From the NCBI RefSeq assembly GCF_949987515.2, contig NW_027192650.1, positions 3,720,001 through 3,784,000 of the forward strand: a stretch of DNA of 64,000 nucleotides, read 5' to 3'. This document shows, in pieces, positions 11,057-25,277 of the stretch (the first letter of the stretch is position 1; each line of letters begins with the position of its first letter). The translations under genes and the position numbers were made by a program. Source of the DNA: Delphinus delphis. Lineage: Eukaryota > Chordata > Mammalia > Artiodactyla > Delphinidae. Under the pieces are notes generated by a model. That model ran no database searches, had not been told where the DNA came from, and saw only the letters and a program-made list of their open reading frames with translations.

Positions 11057-12635
11057 GATAGGATTGGAGAGGTTCGGTGAGCAAATGAAGACCCTTTGAA
11101 GTCATATTGCATGGTACCCATTACACGGGTCTTAACTCTCCAGGTTTAAGGTATTCTTCCTTCAGCTAAAACATGCATGTGGAACCCAAGAATGATCAAC
11201 CATGTGAACGGGAGACGTGTTCAAATATGTCTCAGTTTTCCTCCCCTGGTACTCGGGTGCAACATTCCAGACGCTTTAGTAACACTCTCCCCACTTGGAG
11301 AGTCAGCGCCTTTAACCTCCTGTTTGGCCCAGTTTGCAATTTCTGCGGAAGATGAACAGGAATAGCGGGAACCAATGAGAGACTAGCTGGAGGTGTCTGG
11401 ACGGGCAAATTTAACTCTCATTTCCCACCAGGAAGAGGAAATAACCAAAGGCTCAGCGTGCCGTGCCGGAAGCAGATTAGGGCCTGAAGCCATCCTGCGG
11501 TGTTGCGGCCAGGTCACAAGAAAGCGAGTTGAAGAAAGGAGCTCAGGGGCACTGTAATTCACAAACCTGCAGAGTTATAAATGACAGCTATCGTCCAAAA
11601 ATAGACTGAAGTAAGGCTGCCAAGAGGACTTGAAAGCGGGGCAGAATTGCAGGAAACCGATTTCAGGAGGTAGACTGGAATTGCATTGAAAGCATAGGAA
11701 AAGAGGCAGAACGTCCACAATGATGCACTTGGCCAAAAAGGGCGTATGCGTTTTTTCCTGAATATATTCAGGAAAAAACGCATACGCCCTTTTTGGCCAA
11801 CCAAGCAAGCTTGCAAAGGAAATCTGCACTACAATGAAGTCTCACTTCCCCCCGGTCAAAAGGGCCATCTGAAAAAAGTGTAAAATCCAGAAAGGCAGGA
11901 CAGGCCATGGAGAACTGGGAGCCTTGTTATGCTGATGGGCGGGATGTAAATTGCCAACAACCACTCGGGAGAAGTGTATGGTGTTTCCTGAAACATCTAA
12001 AAAACAAAGCAACAGAGCCTAGGGCACTTCCACTTATGGTCCTATAGCTTAGGGAAATTAAAATCAAAAAGACACAGCCACCCCAAAGTTTGGAACGGCT
12101 CTGTTTACAAGAACCTCGTTTACAGTACAAGTTCAACATCGCAGAAAGTGAAAAATGGATAAAGAAGTTGTGGTATTCACTTACAAAGCAATATCACTCA
12201 GCAATGAAATCTATGTCATCAGGCCCTTAGCAGCACAATGAGTGGATTCAGGTATGATGATTCTAACTGAAATAAGTCACACAGAAAAAGAAACATCATA
12301 GGATATCAGTAATACACGGAATGGAAACTTGGCTACACAGGAACTGAATTACAGAACAGAACAGGGTCTCAAATTTAGAAAACCAACTTATGCTTGCTTA
12401 CGGGGAAAGGTGAGTTGGGGTGCTGCATAAAACCAGAGATTGAAATGAGCACAGATAAAGTTCCTTAAGCCAAATATGGAATAGACAAGAGCTACTCCTT
12501 GCTCAACGAAATGGACTGAACACCGCATATTAAACGCCTAAGAATGAACCTGACTTGTAAGTATCTTAAAACCTATGGATTGCTATGTCTCCGAAAGAGA
12601 ATCAAGCATGTGTACAGGGGCATAAACGCAGCAGT
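11057..12635 (+). repeat. Satellite monomer 8 (1579 bp)
   Basis: Head A with gtcttaactc, agtcagcgcc. Palindrome 11729-11800 is perfect. Tail alpha. First of the run of monomers 8-16 carrying the cgcc-class variant. Confidence 0.95.
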
Positions 12636-14215
12636 GATAGGATTGGAGAGGTTCGGTGAGCAAATGAAGACCCTTTGAAGTCATATTGCATGGTACCCAT
12701 TCCACGGGTTTCAACTACCCAGGTTTAAGGTATTCTTCCTTCAGCTAAAACATGCATGTGGAACCTAGAATATGATCAACCATGTGATCGGGAGATGTGT
12801 TCAAATATGTCTCAGTTTTCCTCCCCTGGTACTCGGGTGCAACATTCCAGACGCTTTACTAACACTCTCCCCACTTGGAGAGTCAGCGCCTTTAACCTCC
12901 TGTTTGGCCCAGTTTGCAATTTCTGCGGAAGATGAACAGGAATAGCGAGAACCAATGAGAGGCTAGCTGGAGGTGTCTGGACGGGCAAATTTAACTCTCA
13001 TTTCCCACCAGGAAGAGGAAATAACCAAAGGCTCAGCGTGCCATACCGGAACCAGATTAGGGCCTGAAGCCATCCTGCGGTGTTGCGGCCAGCTCAAAAG
13101 AAAGCGAGTTGAAGAAAGGAGCTCAGGGGCACTGTAATTCACAAACCTGCAGAGTTATAAATGACAGCTATCGTCCAAAAATAGACTGAAGTAAGGCTGC
13201 CAAGAGGACTTGAAAGCGGGGCAGAATTGCAGGAAACCGATTTCAGGAAGTAGACTGGAATTGCATTGAAAGCATAGGAAAAGAGGCAGAACGTCCACAA
13301 TGATGCACTTGGCCAAAAAGGGCGTATGCGTTTTTTCCTGAATATATTCAGGAAAAAACGCATACGCCCCTTTTGGCCAACCAAGCAAGCTTGCAAAGGA
13401 AATCTGCACTACAATGAAGTTTCACTTCCCCCCGGTCAAAAGGGCCATCTGAAAAAAGTGTAAAATCCAGAAAGGCAGGACAGGCCATGGAGAACTGGGA
13501 GCCTTGTTATGCTGATGGGCAGGATGTAAATTGCCAACAACCACTCGGGAGAAGTGTATGGTGTTTCCTGAAACATCTAAAAAACAAAGCAACAGAACCT
13601 AGGGCACTTCCACTTATGGTCCTATAGCTTAGGGAAATTAAAATCAAAAAGACACAGCCACCCCAAAGTTTGGAACGGCTCTGTTTACAAGAACCTCGTT
13701 TACAGTACAAGTTCAACATCGCAGAAAGTGAAAAATGGATAAAGAAGTTGTGGTATTTACTTACAAAGCAATATCACTCAGCAATGAAATCTGTGTCATC
13801 AGGCCCTTAGCATCACAATGAGTGGATTCAGGTATGATTATTCTAACTGAAGTAAGTCACACAGAAAAAGAAACATCATAAGATATCAGTAATACACGGA
13901 ATGTAAACTTGGCTACACAGGAACTGAATTACAGAACAGAACAGGGTCTCAAATTTAGAAAACCAACTTATGCTTGCTTAAGGGGAAAGGTGAGTTGGGG
14001 TGCTGCATAAAACCAGAGATTGAAATGAGCACAGATAAAGTTCCTTAAGTCAAATATGGAATAGACAAGAGCTACTCCTTGCTCAACGAAATGGACTGAA
14101 CACCGCATATTAAACGCCTAAGAATGTACCTGACTAGTAAGTATCTTAAAACCTATGGATTGCTATGTCTCCAAAAGAGAATCAAGCAAGTGTACAGGGG
14201 CATAAACGCAGCAGT
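12636..14215 (+). repeat. Satellite monomer 9 (1580 bp)
   Basis: Head F, agtcagcgcc. Palindrome 13309-13380 has one mismatch (acgccccttttgg in the right arm). Tail alpha. Confidence 0.95.
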
Positions 14216-15792
14216 GATAGGATTGGAGAGGTTCGGTGAGCAAATGAAGACCCTTTGAAGTCATATTGCATGGTACCCATTACACGGGTCTTAACTCTCC
14301 AGGTTTAAGGTATTCTTCCTTCAGCTAAAACATGCATGTGGAACCCAAGTATGATCAACCATGTGAACGGGAGACGTGTTCAAATATGTCTCAGTTTTCC
14401 TCCCCTGGTACTCGGGTGCCACATTCCAGACGCTTTACTAACACTCTCCCCACTTGGAGAGTCAGCGCCTTTAACCTCCTGTTTGGCCCAGTTTGCAATT
14501 TCTGCGGAAGATGAACAGGAATAGCGAGAACCAATGAGAGACTAGCTGGAGGTGTCTGGACGGGCAAATTTAACTCTCATTTCCCACCAGGAAGAGGAAT
14601 TAACAAAAGGCTCAGCATGCTGGGCCGGAACCAGATTAGGGCCTGAAGCCATCCTGTGGTGTTGCGGCCAGGTCACAAGAAAGCGAGTTGAAGAAAGGAG
14701 CTCAGGGGCACTGTAATTCACAAACCTGCAGAGTTATAAATGACAGCTATCGTCCAAAAATAGACTGAAGTAAGGCTGCCAAGAGGACTTGAAAGCGGGG
14801 CAGAATTGCAGGAAACCGATTTCAGGAGGTAGACTGGAATTGCATTGAAAGCATAGGAAAAGAGGCAGAACGTCCACAATGATGCACTTGGCCAAAAAGG
14901 GCGTATGCGTTTTTTCCTGAATATATTCAGGAAAAAACGCATACGCCCTTTTTGGCCAACCAAGCAAGCTTGCAAAGGAAATCTGCACTACAATGAAGTC
15001 TCACTTCCCCCCGGTCAAAAGGGCCATCTGAAAAAAGTGTAAAATCCAGAAAGGCAGGACAGGCCATGGAGAACTGGGAGCCTTGTTATGCTGATGGGCG
15101 GGATGTAAATTGCCAACAACCACTCGGGAGAAGTGTATGGTGTTTCCTGAAACATCTAAAAAACAAAGCAACAGAGCCTAGGGCACTGCCACTTATGGTC
15201 CTATAGCTTAAGGAAATTAAAATCAAAAAGACACAGCCACCCCAAATTTGGGACCCCTCTGTTTACAAGAACCTCGTTTACAGTACAAGTTCAACATCGC
15301 AGAAAGTGAAAAATGGATAAAGAAGTTGTGGTATTTACTTACAAAGCAATATCACTCAGCAATGAAATCTGTGTCATCAGGCCCTTAGCAGCACAATGAG
15401 TGGATTCAGGTATGATGATTCTAACTGAAGTAAGTCACACAGAAAAAGAAACATCATAAGATATCAGTAATACACGGAATGTAAACTTGGCTACACAGGA
15501 ACTGAATTACAGAACAGAACAGGGTCTCAAATTTAGAAAACCAACTTATGCTTGCTTAAGGGTAAAGGTGAGTTGGGGTGCTGCATAAAACCAGAGATTG
15601 AAATGAGCACAGAAAAGTTCCTTAAGTCAAATATGGAATAGACAAGAGCTACTCCTTGCTCAACGAAATGGACTCAACACCGCATATTAAACGCCTAAGA
15701 ATGTACCTGACTAGTAAGTATCTTAAAACCTATGGATTGCTATGTCTCCGAAAGAGAATCAAGCATGTGTACAGGGGCATAAACGCAGCAGT
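14216..15792 (+). repeat. Satellite monomer 10 (1577 bp)
   Basis: Head A, agtcagcgcc. Palindrome 14888-14959 is perfect. Tail alpha. Carries ccaaatttgggacccctctg, shared only with monomers 17 and 19 among those I compared. Confidence 0.95.
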
Positions 15793-17369
15793 GATAGGAT
15801 TGGAGAGGTTCGGTGAGCAAATGAAGACCCTTTGAAGTCATATTGCATGGTACCCATTCCACGGGTTTCAACTACCCAGGTTTTAGGTATTCTTCCTTCA
15901 GCTAAAACATGCATGTGGAACCCAAGTATGATCAACCATGTGAACGGGAGACGTGTTCAAATATGTCTCAGTTTTCCTCCCCTGGTACTCGGGTGCAACA
16001 TTCCAGACGCTTTACTAACACTCTCCCCACTTGGAGAGTCAGCGCCTTTAACCTCCTGTTTGGCCCAGTTTGCAATTTCTGCGGAAGATGAACAGGAATA
16101 GCGAGAACCAATGAGAGACTAGCTGGAGGTGTCTGGACGGGCAAATTTAACTCTCATTTCCCACCAGGAAGTGGAATTAACCAAAGGCTCAGCATGCCGG
16201 GCCGGAACCAGATTAGGGCCTGAAGCCATCCTGCGGTGTTGCGGCCAGGTCACAAGAAAGCGAGTTGAAGAAAGGAGCTCAGGGGCACTGTAATTCACAA
16301 ACCTGCAGAGTTATAAATGACAGCTATCGTCCAAAAATAGACTGAAGTAAGGCTGCCAAGAGGACTTGAAAGTGGGGCAGAATTGCAGGAAACCGATTTC
16401 AGGAGGTAGACTGGAATTGCATTGAAAGCATAGGAAAAGAGGCAGAACGTCCACAATGATGCACTTGGCCAAAAAGGGCGTATGCGTTTTTTCCTGAATA
16501 TATTCAGGAAAAAACGCATACGCCCTTTTTGGCCAACCAAGCAAGCTTGCAAAGGAAATCTGCACTACAATGAAGTCTCACTTCCCCCCGGTCAAAAGGG
16601 CCATCTGAAAAAAGTGTAAAATCCAGAAAGGCAACAGGCCATGGAGAACTGGGAGCCTTGTTATGCTGATGGGCAGGATGTAAATTGGCAACAGACACTC
16701 GGGAGAAGTGTATGGTGTTTCCTGAAACATCTAAAAAACAAAGCAACAGAGCCTAGGGCACTTCCACTTATGGTCCTATAGCTTAGGGAAATTAAAATCA
16801 AAAAGACACAGCCACCCCAAAGTTTGGAAAGGCTCTGTTTACAAGAACCTCGTTTACAGTACAAGTTCAACATCGCAGAAAGTGAAAAATGGATAAAGAA
16901 CTTGTGGTACTTACGTACAATGCAGTATCACTCAGCAATGAAATCTATGTCATCAGGCCCGTAGCAGCATAATGAGTAGATTCAGGTACGATGATTCTAA
17001 CTGAAATAAGTCACACAGAAAAAGAAACATCATAAGATATCACTAATACACGGAATGTAAACTTGGCTACACAGGAACTGAATTCCAAAACAGAACAGTT
17101 TCTCAAATTTAGAAACCCAACTTATGCTTGCTTAAGGGGAAAGGTGAGTTGGGTTGCTGCATAAAACCAGAGATTGAAATGAGCACAGATAAAGTTCCTT
17201 AAGCCAAATATGGAATAGACAAGAGCTACTCCTTGCTCAACGAAATGGACTCAACACCGCATATTAAACGCCTAAGAATGTACCTGACTAGTAAATATCT
17301 TAAAACCTATGGATTGCTATGTCTCCGAAAGAGAATCAAGCATGTGTACAGGGGCATAAACGCAGCAGT
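15793..17369 (+). repeat. Satellite monomer 11 (1577 bp)
   Basis: Head F with ggttttaggtatt, agtcagcgcc. Palindrome 16465-16536 is perfect. Has a 2-bp deletion (ggcaacaggcc instead of ggcaggacaggcc, near 16632) shared with monomers 18, 32 and 34. Tail beta. Confidence 0.95.
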
Positions 17370-18949
17370 GATAGGATTGGAGAGGTTCGGTGAGCAAATG
17401 AAGACCCTTTGAAGTCATATTGCATGGTACCCATTCCACGGGTTTCAACTACCCAGGTTTTAGGTATTCTTCCTTCAGCTAAAACATGCATGTGGAACCC
17501 AGAGTATGATCAACCATGTGATCGGGAGACGTGTTCAAATATGTCTCAGTTTTCCTCCCCTGGTACTCGGGTGCAACATTCCAGACGCTTTACTAACACT
17601 CTCCCCACTTGGAGAGTCAGCGCCTTTAACCTCCTGTTTGGCCCAGTTTGCAATTTCTGCGGAAGATGAACAGGAATAGCGAGAACCAATGAGAGGCTAG
17701 CTGGAGGTGTCTGGACGGGCAAATTTAACTCTCATTTCCCAACAGGAAGAGGAAATAACCAAAGGCTCAGCATGCCGTACCGGAACCAGATTAGGGCCTG
17801 AAGCCACCCTGCGGTGTTGCGGCCATCTCAAAAGAAACCGAGTTGAAGAAGGGAGCTCAGGGGCACTGTAATTCACAAACCTGCAGAGTTATAAATGACA
17901 GCTATCGTCCAAAAATAGACTGAAGTAAGGCTGCCAAGAGGACTTGAAAGCGGGGCAGAATTGCAGGAAACCGATTTCAGGAGGTAGACTGGAATTGCAT
18001 TGAAAGCATAGGAAAAGAGGCAGAACGTCCACAATGATGCACTTGGCCAAAAAGGGCGTATGCGTTTTTTCCTGAATATATTCAGGAAAAAATGCATACG
18101 CCCTTTTTGGCCAACCAAGCAAGCTTGCAAAGGAAATCTGCACTACAATGAAGTCTCACTTCCCCCCGGCCAAAAGGGCCATCTGAAAAAAGTGTAAAAT
18201 CCAGAAAGGCAGGACAGGCCATGGAGAACTGGGAGCCTTGTTATGCTGATGGGCGGGATGTAAATTGCCAACAACCACTCGGGAGAAGTGTATGGTGTTT
18301 CCTGAAACATCTAAAAAACAAAGCAACAGAGCCTAGGGCACTTCCACTTATGGTCCTATAGCTTAGGGAAATTAAAATCAAAAAGACACAGCCACCCCAA
18401 AGTTTGGAACGGCTCTGTTTACAAGAACCTCGTTTACAGTACAAGTTCAACATCGCAGAAAGTGAAAAATGGATAAAGAAGTTGTGGTATTTACTTACAA
18501 AGCAATATCACTCAGCAATGAAATCTGTGTCATCAGGCCCTTAGCAGCACAATGAGTGGATTCAGGTATGATGATTCTAACTGAAATAAGTCACACAGAA
18601 AAAGAAACATCATAAGATATCAGTAATACACGGAATGTAAACTTGGCTACACAGGAACTGAATTACAGAACAGAACAGGGTCTCAAATTTAGAAAACCAA
18701 CTTATGCTTGCTTAAGGGGAAAGGTGAGTTGGGGTGCTGCATAAAACCAGAGATTGAAATGAGCACAGATAAAGTTCCTTAAGCCAAATATTGAATAGAC
18801 AAGAGCTACTCCTTGCTCAACGAAATGGACTCAACACCGCATATTAAACGCCTAAGAATGTACCTGACTAGTAAGTATCTTAAAACCTATGGATTGCTAA
18901 GTCTCCGAAAGAGAATCAAGCATGTGTACAGGGGCATAAACGCAGCAGT
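17370..18949 (+). repeat. Satellite monomer 12 (1580 bp)
   Basis: Head F, agtcagcgcc. Palindrome 18043-18114 has one CpG-transition mismatch (aaatgcatacg). Tail alpha, ending with ttgctaagtctccg as in monomers 13 and 15. Confidence 0.95.
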
Positions 18950-20528
18950 GATAGGATTGGAGAGGTTCGGTGAGCAAATGAAGACCCTTTGAAGTCATAT
19001 TGCATGGTACCCATTCCACGGCTCTTAACTCTCCAGGTTTAAGGTATTCTTCCTTCAGCTAAAACATGCATGTGGAACCCAAGTATCATCAACCATGTGA
19101 ACAGGAGACGTGTTCAAATATGTCTCAGTTTTCCTCCCCTGGTACTCGGGTGCAACATTCCAGACGCTTTACTAACACTCTCCCCACTTGGAGAGTCAGT
19201 GCCTTTAACCTCCTGTTTGGCCCAGTTTGCAATTTCTGCGCAAGATGAACAGGAATAGGGAGAACCAATGAGAGACTAGCTGGAGGTGTCTGGACGGGCA
19301 AATTTAACTCTCATTTCCCACCAGGAAGAGGAAATAACCAAAGGCTCAGCGTGCCGTGCCGGAAGCAGATTAGGGCCTGAAGCCATCCTGCGGTGTTGCG
19401 GCCAGCTCACAAGAAAGCGAGTTGAAGAAAGGAGCTCAGGGGCACTGTAATTCACAAACCTGCAGAGTTATAAATGACAGCTATCGTCCAAAAATAGACT
19501 GAAGTAAGGCTGCCAAGAGGACTTGAAAGCGGGGCAGAATTGCAGGAAACCAATTTCAGGAGGTAGACTGGAATTGCATTGAAAGCATAGGAAAAGAGGC
19601 AGAACGTCCACAATGATGCACTTGGCCAAAAAGTGCGTATGCGTTTTTTCCTGAATATATTCAGGAAAAAACGCATACGCCCTTTTTGGCCAACCAAGCA
19701 AGCTTGCAAAGGAAATCTGCACTACAATGAAGTCTCACTTCCCCCCGGTCAAAAGGGCCATCTGAAAAAAGTGTAAAATCCAGAAAGGCAGGACAGGCCA
19801 TGGAGAACTGGGAGCCTTGTTATGCTGATAGGCGGGATGTAAATTGCCAACAGACACTCGGGAGAAGTGTATGGTGTTTCCTGAAACATCTAAAAAACAA
19901 AGCAACAGAGCCTAGGGCACTGCCACTTATGGTCCTATAGATTAGGGAAATTAAAATCAAAAAGACACAGCCACCCCAAAGTTTGGAACGGCTCTGTTTA
20001 CAAGAACCTCGTTTACAGTACAAGTTCAACATCGCAGAAAGTGAAAAATGGATAAAGAAGTTGTGGTATTTACTTACAAAGCAATATCACTCAGCAATGA
20101 AATCTGTGTCATCAGGCCCTTAGCAGCACAATGAGTGGATTCAGGTATGATGATTCTAACTGAAATAAGTCACACAGAAAAAGAAACATCATAAGATATC
20201 AGTAATACACGGAATGTAAACTTGGCTACACAGGAACTGAATTACAGAACAGAACAGGGTCTCAAATTTAGAAAACCAACTTATGCTTGCTTAAGGGGAA
20301 AGGTGAGTTGGGGTGCTGCATAAAACCAGAGATTGAAATGAGCACAGATAAAGTTCCTTAAGCCAAATATGGAATAGACAAGAGCTACTCCTTGCTCAAC
20401 GAAATGGACTCAACACCGCATATTAAACGCCTAAGAATGTACCTGACTAGTAAGTATCTTAAAACCTATGGATTGCTAAGTCTCCGAAAGAGAATCAAGC
20501 ATGTGTACAGGGGCATAAACGCAGCAGT
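18950..20528 (+). repeat. Satellite monomer 13 (1579 bp)
   Basis: Mixed head (ccacggctcttaactc), agtcagtgcc. Palindrome 19622-19693 has one mismatch (aaagtgcg). Tail alpha. Shares gcgcaagatgaac and aataggg with monomer 16. Confidence 0.95.
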
Positions 20529-22118
20529 GATAGGATTGGAGAGGTTCGGTGAGCAAATGAAGACCCTTTGAAGTCATATTGCATGGTACCCATTCCACGG
20601 GTCTTAACTCTCCAGGTTTAAGGTATTCTTCCTTCAGCTAAAACATGCATGTGGAACCCAAGTATGATCAACCATGTGAATGGGAGACGTGTTCAAATAT
20701 GTCTCAGTTTTCCTCCCCTGGTACTCGGGTGCAACATTCCAGACGCTTTACTAACATTCTCCCCACTTGGAGAGTCAGCGCCTTTAACCTCCTGTTTGGC
20801 CCAGTTTGCAATTTCTGCGGAAGATGAACAGGAATAGCGAGAACCAATGAGAGCCTAGCTGGAGGTGTCTGGACGGGCAAATTTAACTCTAATTTCCCAC
20901 CAGGATGAGGAATTAACCAAAGGCTCAGCGTGCCGTGCCGGAACCAGATTAGGGCCTGAAGCCATCCTGCGGTGTTGCGGCCAGCTCACAAGAAAGCGAG
21001 TTGAAGAAAGGAGCTCAGGGGCACTGTAATTCACAAACCTGCAGAGTTATAAATGACAGCTATCGTCCAAAAATAGACTGAAGTAAGGCTGCCAAGAGGA
21101 CTTGAAAGCGGGGCAGAATTGCAGGAAACCGATTTCAGGAGGTAGACTGGAATTGCATTGAAAGCATAGGAAAAGAGGCAGAACGTCCACAATGATGCAC
21201 TTGGCCAAAAAGGGCATATGCGTTTTTTCCTGAATATATTCAGGAAAAAACGCATACGCCCTTTTTGGCCAACCAAGCAAGCTTGCAAAGGAAATCTGCA
21301 CTACAATGAAGTCTCACTTCTCCCCGGTCAAAAGGGCCATCTGAAAAAAGTGTAAAATCCAGAAAGGCAGGACAGGCCATGGAGAACTGGGAGCCTTGTT
21401 ATGCTGATGGGCGGGATGTAAATTGGCAACAACCACTCGGGAGAAGTGTATGGTGTTTCCTGAAACATCTAAAAAACAAAACAACAGAGCCTAGGGCACT
21501 TCCACTTATGGTCCTATAGCTTAGGGAAATTAAAATCAAAAAGACACAGCCACCCCAAAGTTTGGGACGCCTCCGTTTACAAGAACCTCGTTTACCGTAA
21601 AAGTTCAATATCACAGAAAGTGAAAAATGGATAAAGAACTTGTGGTACTTACGTACAATGCAGTATCACTCAGCAATGAAATCTATGTCATCAGGCCCGT
21701 AGCAGCATAATGAGTGGATTCAGGTACGATGATTCTAACTGAAATAAGTCACACAGAAAAAGAAACATCATAAGATATCACTAATACACGGAATGTAAAC
21801 TTGGCTACACAGGAACTGCATTCCAAAAAAGAACAGGGTCTCAAATTTAGAAAACCAACTTATGCTTGCTTACGGGGAAAGGTGAGTTGGGGTGCTGCAT
21901 AAAACCAGAGATTGAAATGAGCACAGATAAAGTTCCTTAAGCCAAATATGGAATAGACAAGAGCTACTCTTTGCTCAACGAAATGGACTCAAAACCCCAT
22001 ATTAAACGCCTAAGAATGTACCTGACTAGTAAGTATCTTAAAACCTATGGATTGCTACGTCTCCAAAAGAGAATCAAGCGTGTGTACAGGGGCATAAACG
22101 CAGCATAAACGCAGCAGT
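20529..22118 (+). repeat. Satellite monomer 14 (1590 bp, 11-bp duplication)
   Basis: Mixed head, agtcagcgcc. Palindrome 21201-21272 has one CpG-transition mismatch (gggcatatg). Tail beta. Shares many tail variants with monomer 16 (aaacaaaacaac, actctttgctc, caaaaccccat). Confidence 0.95.
22093..22114 (+). repeat. 11-bp tandem duplication (cataaacgcag x2) at the end of monomer 14
   Basis: Copies at 22093-22103 and 22104-22114, where other monomers have one copy. This explains the 1590-bp length. Confidence 0.97.
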
Positions 22119-23698
22119 GATAGGATTGGAGAGGTTCGGTGAGCAAATGAAGACCCTTTGAAGTCATATTGCATGGTACCCATTACACGGGTCTCAACTC
22201 TCCAGGTTTAAGGTATTCTTCCTTCAGCTAAAACATGCATGTGGAACCCAGAGTATGATCAACCATGTGAACGGGAGACGTGTTCAAATATGTCTCAGTT
22301 CTCCTCCCCTGGTACTCGGGTGCAACATTCCAGACGCTTTACTAACACTCTCCCCAATTGGAGAGTCAGCGCCTTTAACCTCCTGTTTGGCCCAGTTTGC
22401 AATTTCTGCGGAAGATGAACAGGAATAGCGAGAACCAATGAGAGACTAGCTGGAGGTGTCTGGACGGGCAAATTTAACTCTCATTTCCCACCAGTAAGAA
22501 GAATTAACCAAAGGCTCAGCATGCCGGGCCAGAACCAGATTAGGGCCTGAAGCCATCCTGCAGTGTTGCGGCCAGGTCACAAGAAAGCGAGTTGAAGAAA
22601 GGAGCTCAGGGGCACTGTAATTCACAAACCTGCAGAGTTATAAATGACAGCTATCGTCCAAAAATAGACTGAAGTAAGGCTGCCAAGAGGACTTGAAAGC
22701 GGGGCAGAATTGCAGGAAACCGATTTCAGGAGGTAGACTGGAATTGCATTGAAAGCATAGGAAAAGAGGCAGAACGTCCACAATGATGCACTTGGCCAAA
22801 AAGGGCGTATGCGTTTTTTCCTGAATATATTCAGGGAAAAACGCATACGCCCTTTTTGGCCAACCAAGCAAGCTTGCAAAGGAAATCTGCACTACAATGA
22901 AGTCTCACTTCCCCCCGGCCAAAAGGGCCATCTGAAAAAAGTGTAAAATCCAGAAAGGCAGGACAGGCCATGGAGAACTGGGAGCCTTGTTATGCTGATG
23001 GGCGGGATGTAAATTGCCAACAACCACTCGGGAGAAGTGTATGGTGTTTCCTGAAACATCTAAAAAACAAAGCAACAGAACCTAGGGCACTTCCACTTAT
23101 GGTCCTATAGCTTAGGGAAATTAAAGTCAAAAAGACACAGCCACCCCAAAGTTTGGAACGGCTCTGTTTACAAGAACCTCGTTTACAGTACAAGTTCAAC
23201 ATCGCAGAAAGTGAAAAATGGATAAAGAAGTTGTGGTATTTACTTACAAAGCAATATCACTCAGCAATGAAATCTGTGTCATCAGGCCCTTAGCAGCACA
23301 ATGAGTGGATTCAGGTATGATGATTCTAACTGAAATAAGTCACACAGAAAAAGAAACATCATAAGATATCAGTAATACACGGAATGTAAACTTGGCTACA
23401 CAGGAACTGAATTACAGAACAGAACAGGGTCTCAAATTTAGAAAACCAACTTATGCTTGCTTACGGGGAAAGGTGAGTTGGGGTGCTGCATAAAACCAGA
23501 GATTGAAATGAGCACAGATAAAGTTCCTTAAGCCAAATATGGAATAGACAAGAGCTACTCCTTGCTCAACGAAATGGACTCAACACCGCATATTAAACGC
23601 CTAAGAATGTACCTGACTAGTAAGTATCGTAAAACCTATGGATTGCTAAGTCTCCGAAAGAGAATCAAGCATGTGGACAGGGGCATAAACGCAGCAGT
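22119..23698 (+). repeat. Satellite monomer 15 (1580 bp)
   Basis: Head A, agtcagcgcc. Palindrome 22792-22863 has one mismatch (ttcagggaaaaac). Tail alpha. Carries ccagtaagaagaattaacc, shared with monomers 33 and 38. Confidence 0.95.
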
Positions 23699-25277
23699 GA
23701 TAGGATTGGAGAGGTTCGGTGAGCAAATGAAGACCCTTTGAAGTCATATTGCATTGTACCCATTCCACGGGTCTTAACTCTCCAGGTTTAAGGTATTCTT
23801 CCTTCAGCTAAAACATGCATGTGGAACCCAAGTATGATCAACCATGTGAACGGGAGACGTGTTCAAATATGTCTCAGTTTTCCTCCCCTGGTACTCGGGT
23901 GCAACATTCCAGACGCTTTACTAACACTCTCCCCACTTGGAGAGTCAGCGCCTTTAACCTCCTGTTTGGCCCAGTTTGCAATTTCTGCGCAAGATGAACA
24001 GGAATAGGGAGAACCAATGAGAGACTAGCTGGAGGTGTCTGGACGGGCAAATTTAACTCTCATTTCCCACCAGGAAGAGGAAATAACCAAAGGCTCAGCG
24101 TGCCGTGCCGGAAGCAGATTAGGGCCTGAAGCCATCCTGCGGTGTTGCGGCCAGGTCACAAGAAAGCGAGTTGAAGAAAGGAGCTCAGGGGCACTGTAAT
24201 TCACAAACCTGCAGAGTTATAAATGACAGCTATCGTCCAAAAATAGACTGAAGTAAGGCTGCCAAGAGGACTTGAAAGTGGGGCAGAATTGCAGGAAACC
24301 AATTTCAGGAGGTAGACTGGAATTGCATTGAAAGCATAGGAAAAGAGGCAGAACGTCCACAATGATGCACTTGGCCAAAAAGGGCGTATGCGTTTTTTCC
24401 TGAATATATTCAGGAAAAAACGCATACGCCCTTTTTGGCCAACCAAGCAAGCTTGCAAAGGAAATCTGCACTACAATGAAGTCTCACTTCTCCCCGGTCA
24501 AAAGGGCCATCTGAAAAAAGTGTAAAATCCAGAAAGGCAGGACAGGCCATGGAGAACTGGGAGCCTTGTTATGCTGATGGGCGGGATGTAAATTGGCAAC
24601 AGACACTCGGGAGAAGTGTATGGTGTTTCCTGAAACATCTAAAAAACAAAACAACAGAGCCTAGGGCACTTCCACTTATGGTCCTATAGCTTAGGGAAAT
24701 TAAAATAAAAAAGACACAGCCACCCCAAAGTTTGGGACGCCTCCGTTTACAAGAACCTCGTTTACCGTAAAAGTTCAATATCACAGAAAGTGAAAAATGG
24801 ATAAAGAACTTGTGGTACTTACGTACAATGCAGTATCACTCAGCAATGAAATCTATGTCATCAGGCCCATAGCAGCATAATGAGTGGATTCAGGTACGAT
24901 GATTCTAACTGAAATAAGTCACACAGAAAAAGAAACATCATAAGATATCACTAATACACGGAATGTAAACTTGGCTACACAGGAACTGCATTCCAAAAAA
25001 GAACAGGGTCTCAAATTTAGAAACCCAACTTATGCTTGCTTAAGGGGAAAGGTGAGTTGGGGTGCTGCATAAAACCAGAGATTGAAATGAGCACAGATAA
25101 AGTTCCTTAAGCCAAATATGGAATAGACAAGAGCTACTCTTTGCTCAACGAAATGGACTCAAAACCCCATATTAAACGCCTAAGAATGTACCTGACTAGT
25201 AAGTATCTTAAAACCTATGGATTGCTACGTCTCCAAAAGAGAATCAAGTGTGTGTACAGGGGCATAAACGCAGCAGT
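23699..25277 (+). repeat. Satellite monomer 16 (1579 bp)
   Basis: Its head resembles monomer 13 and its tail resembles monomer 14, so it looks like a product of conversion or crossover. Palindrome 24371-24442 is perfect. Tail beta. Confidence 0.95.
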
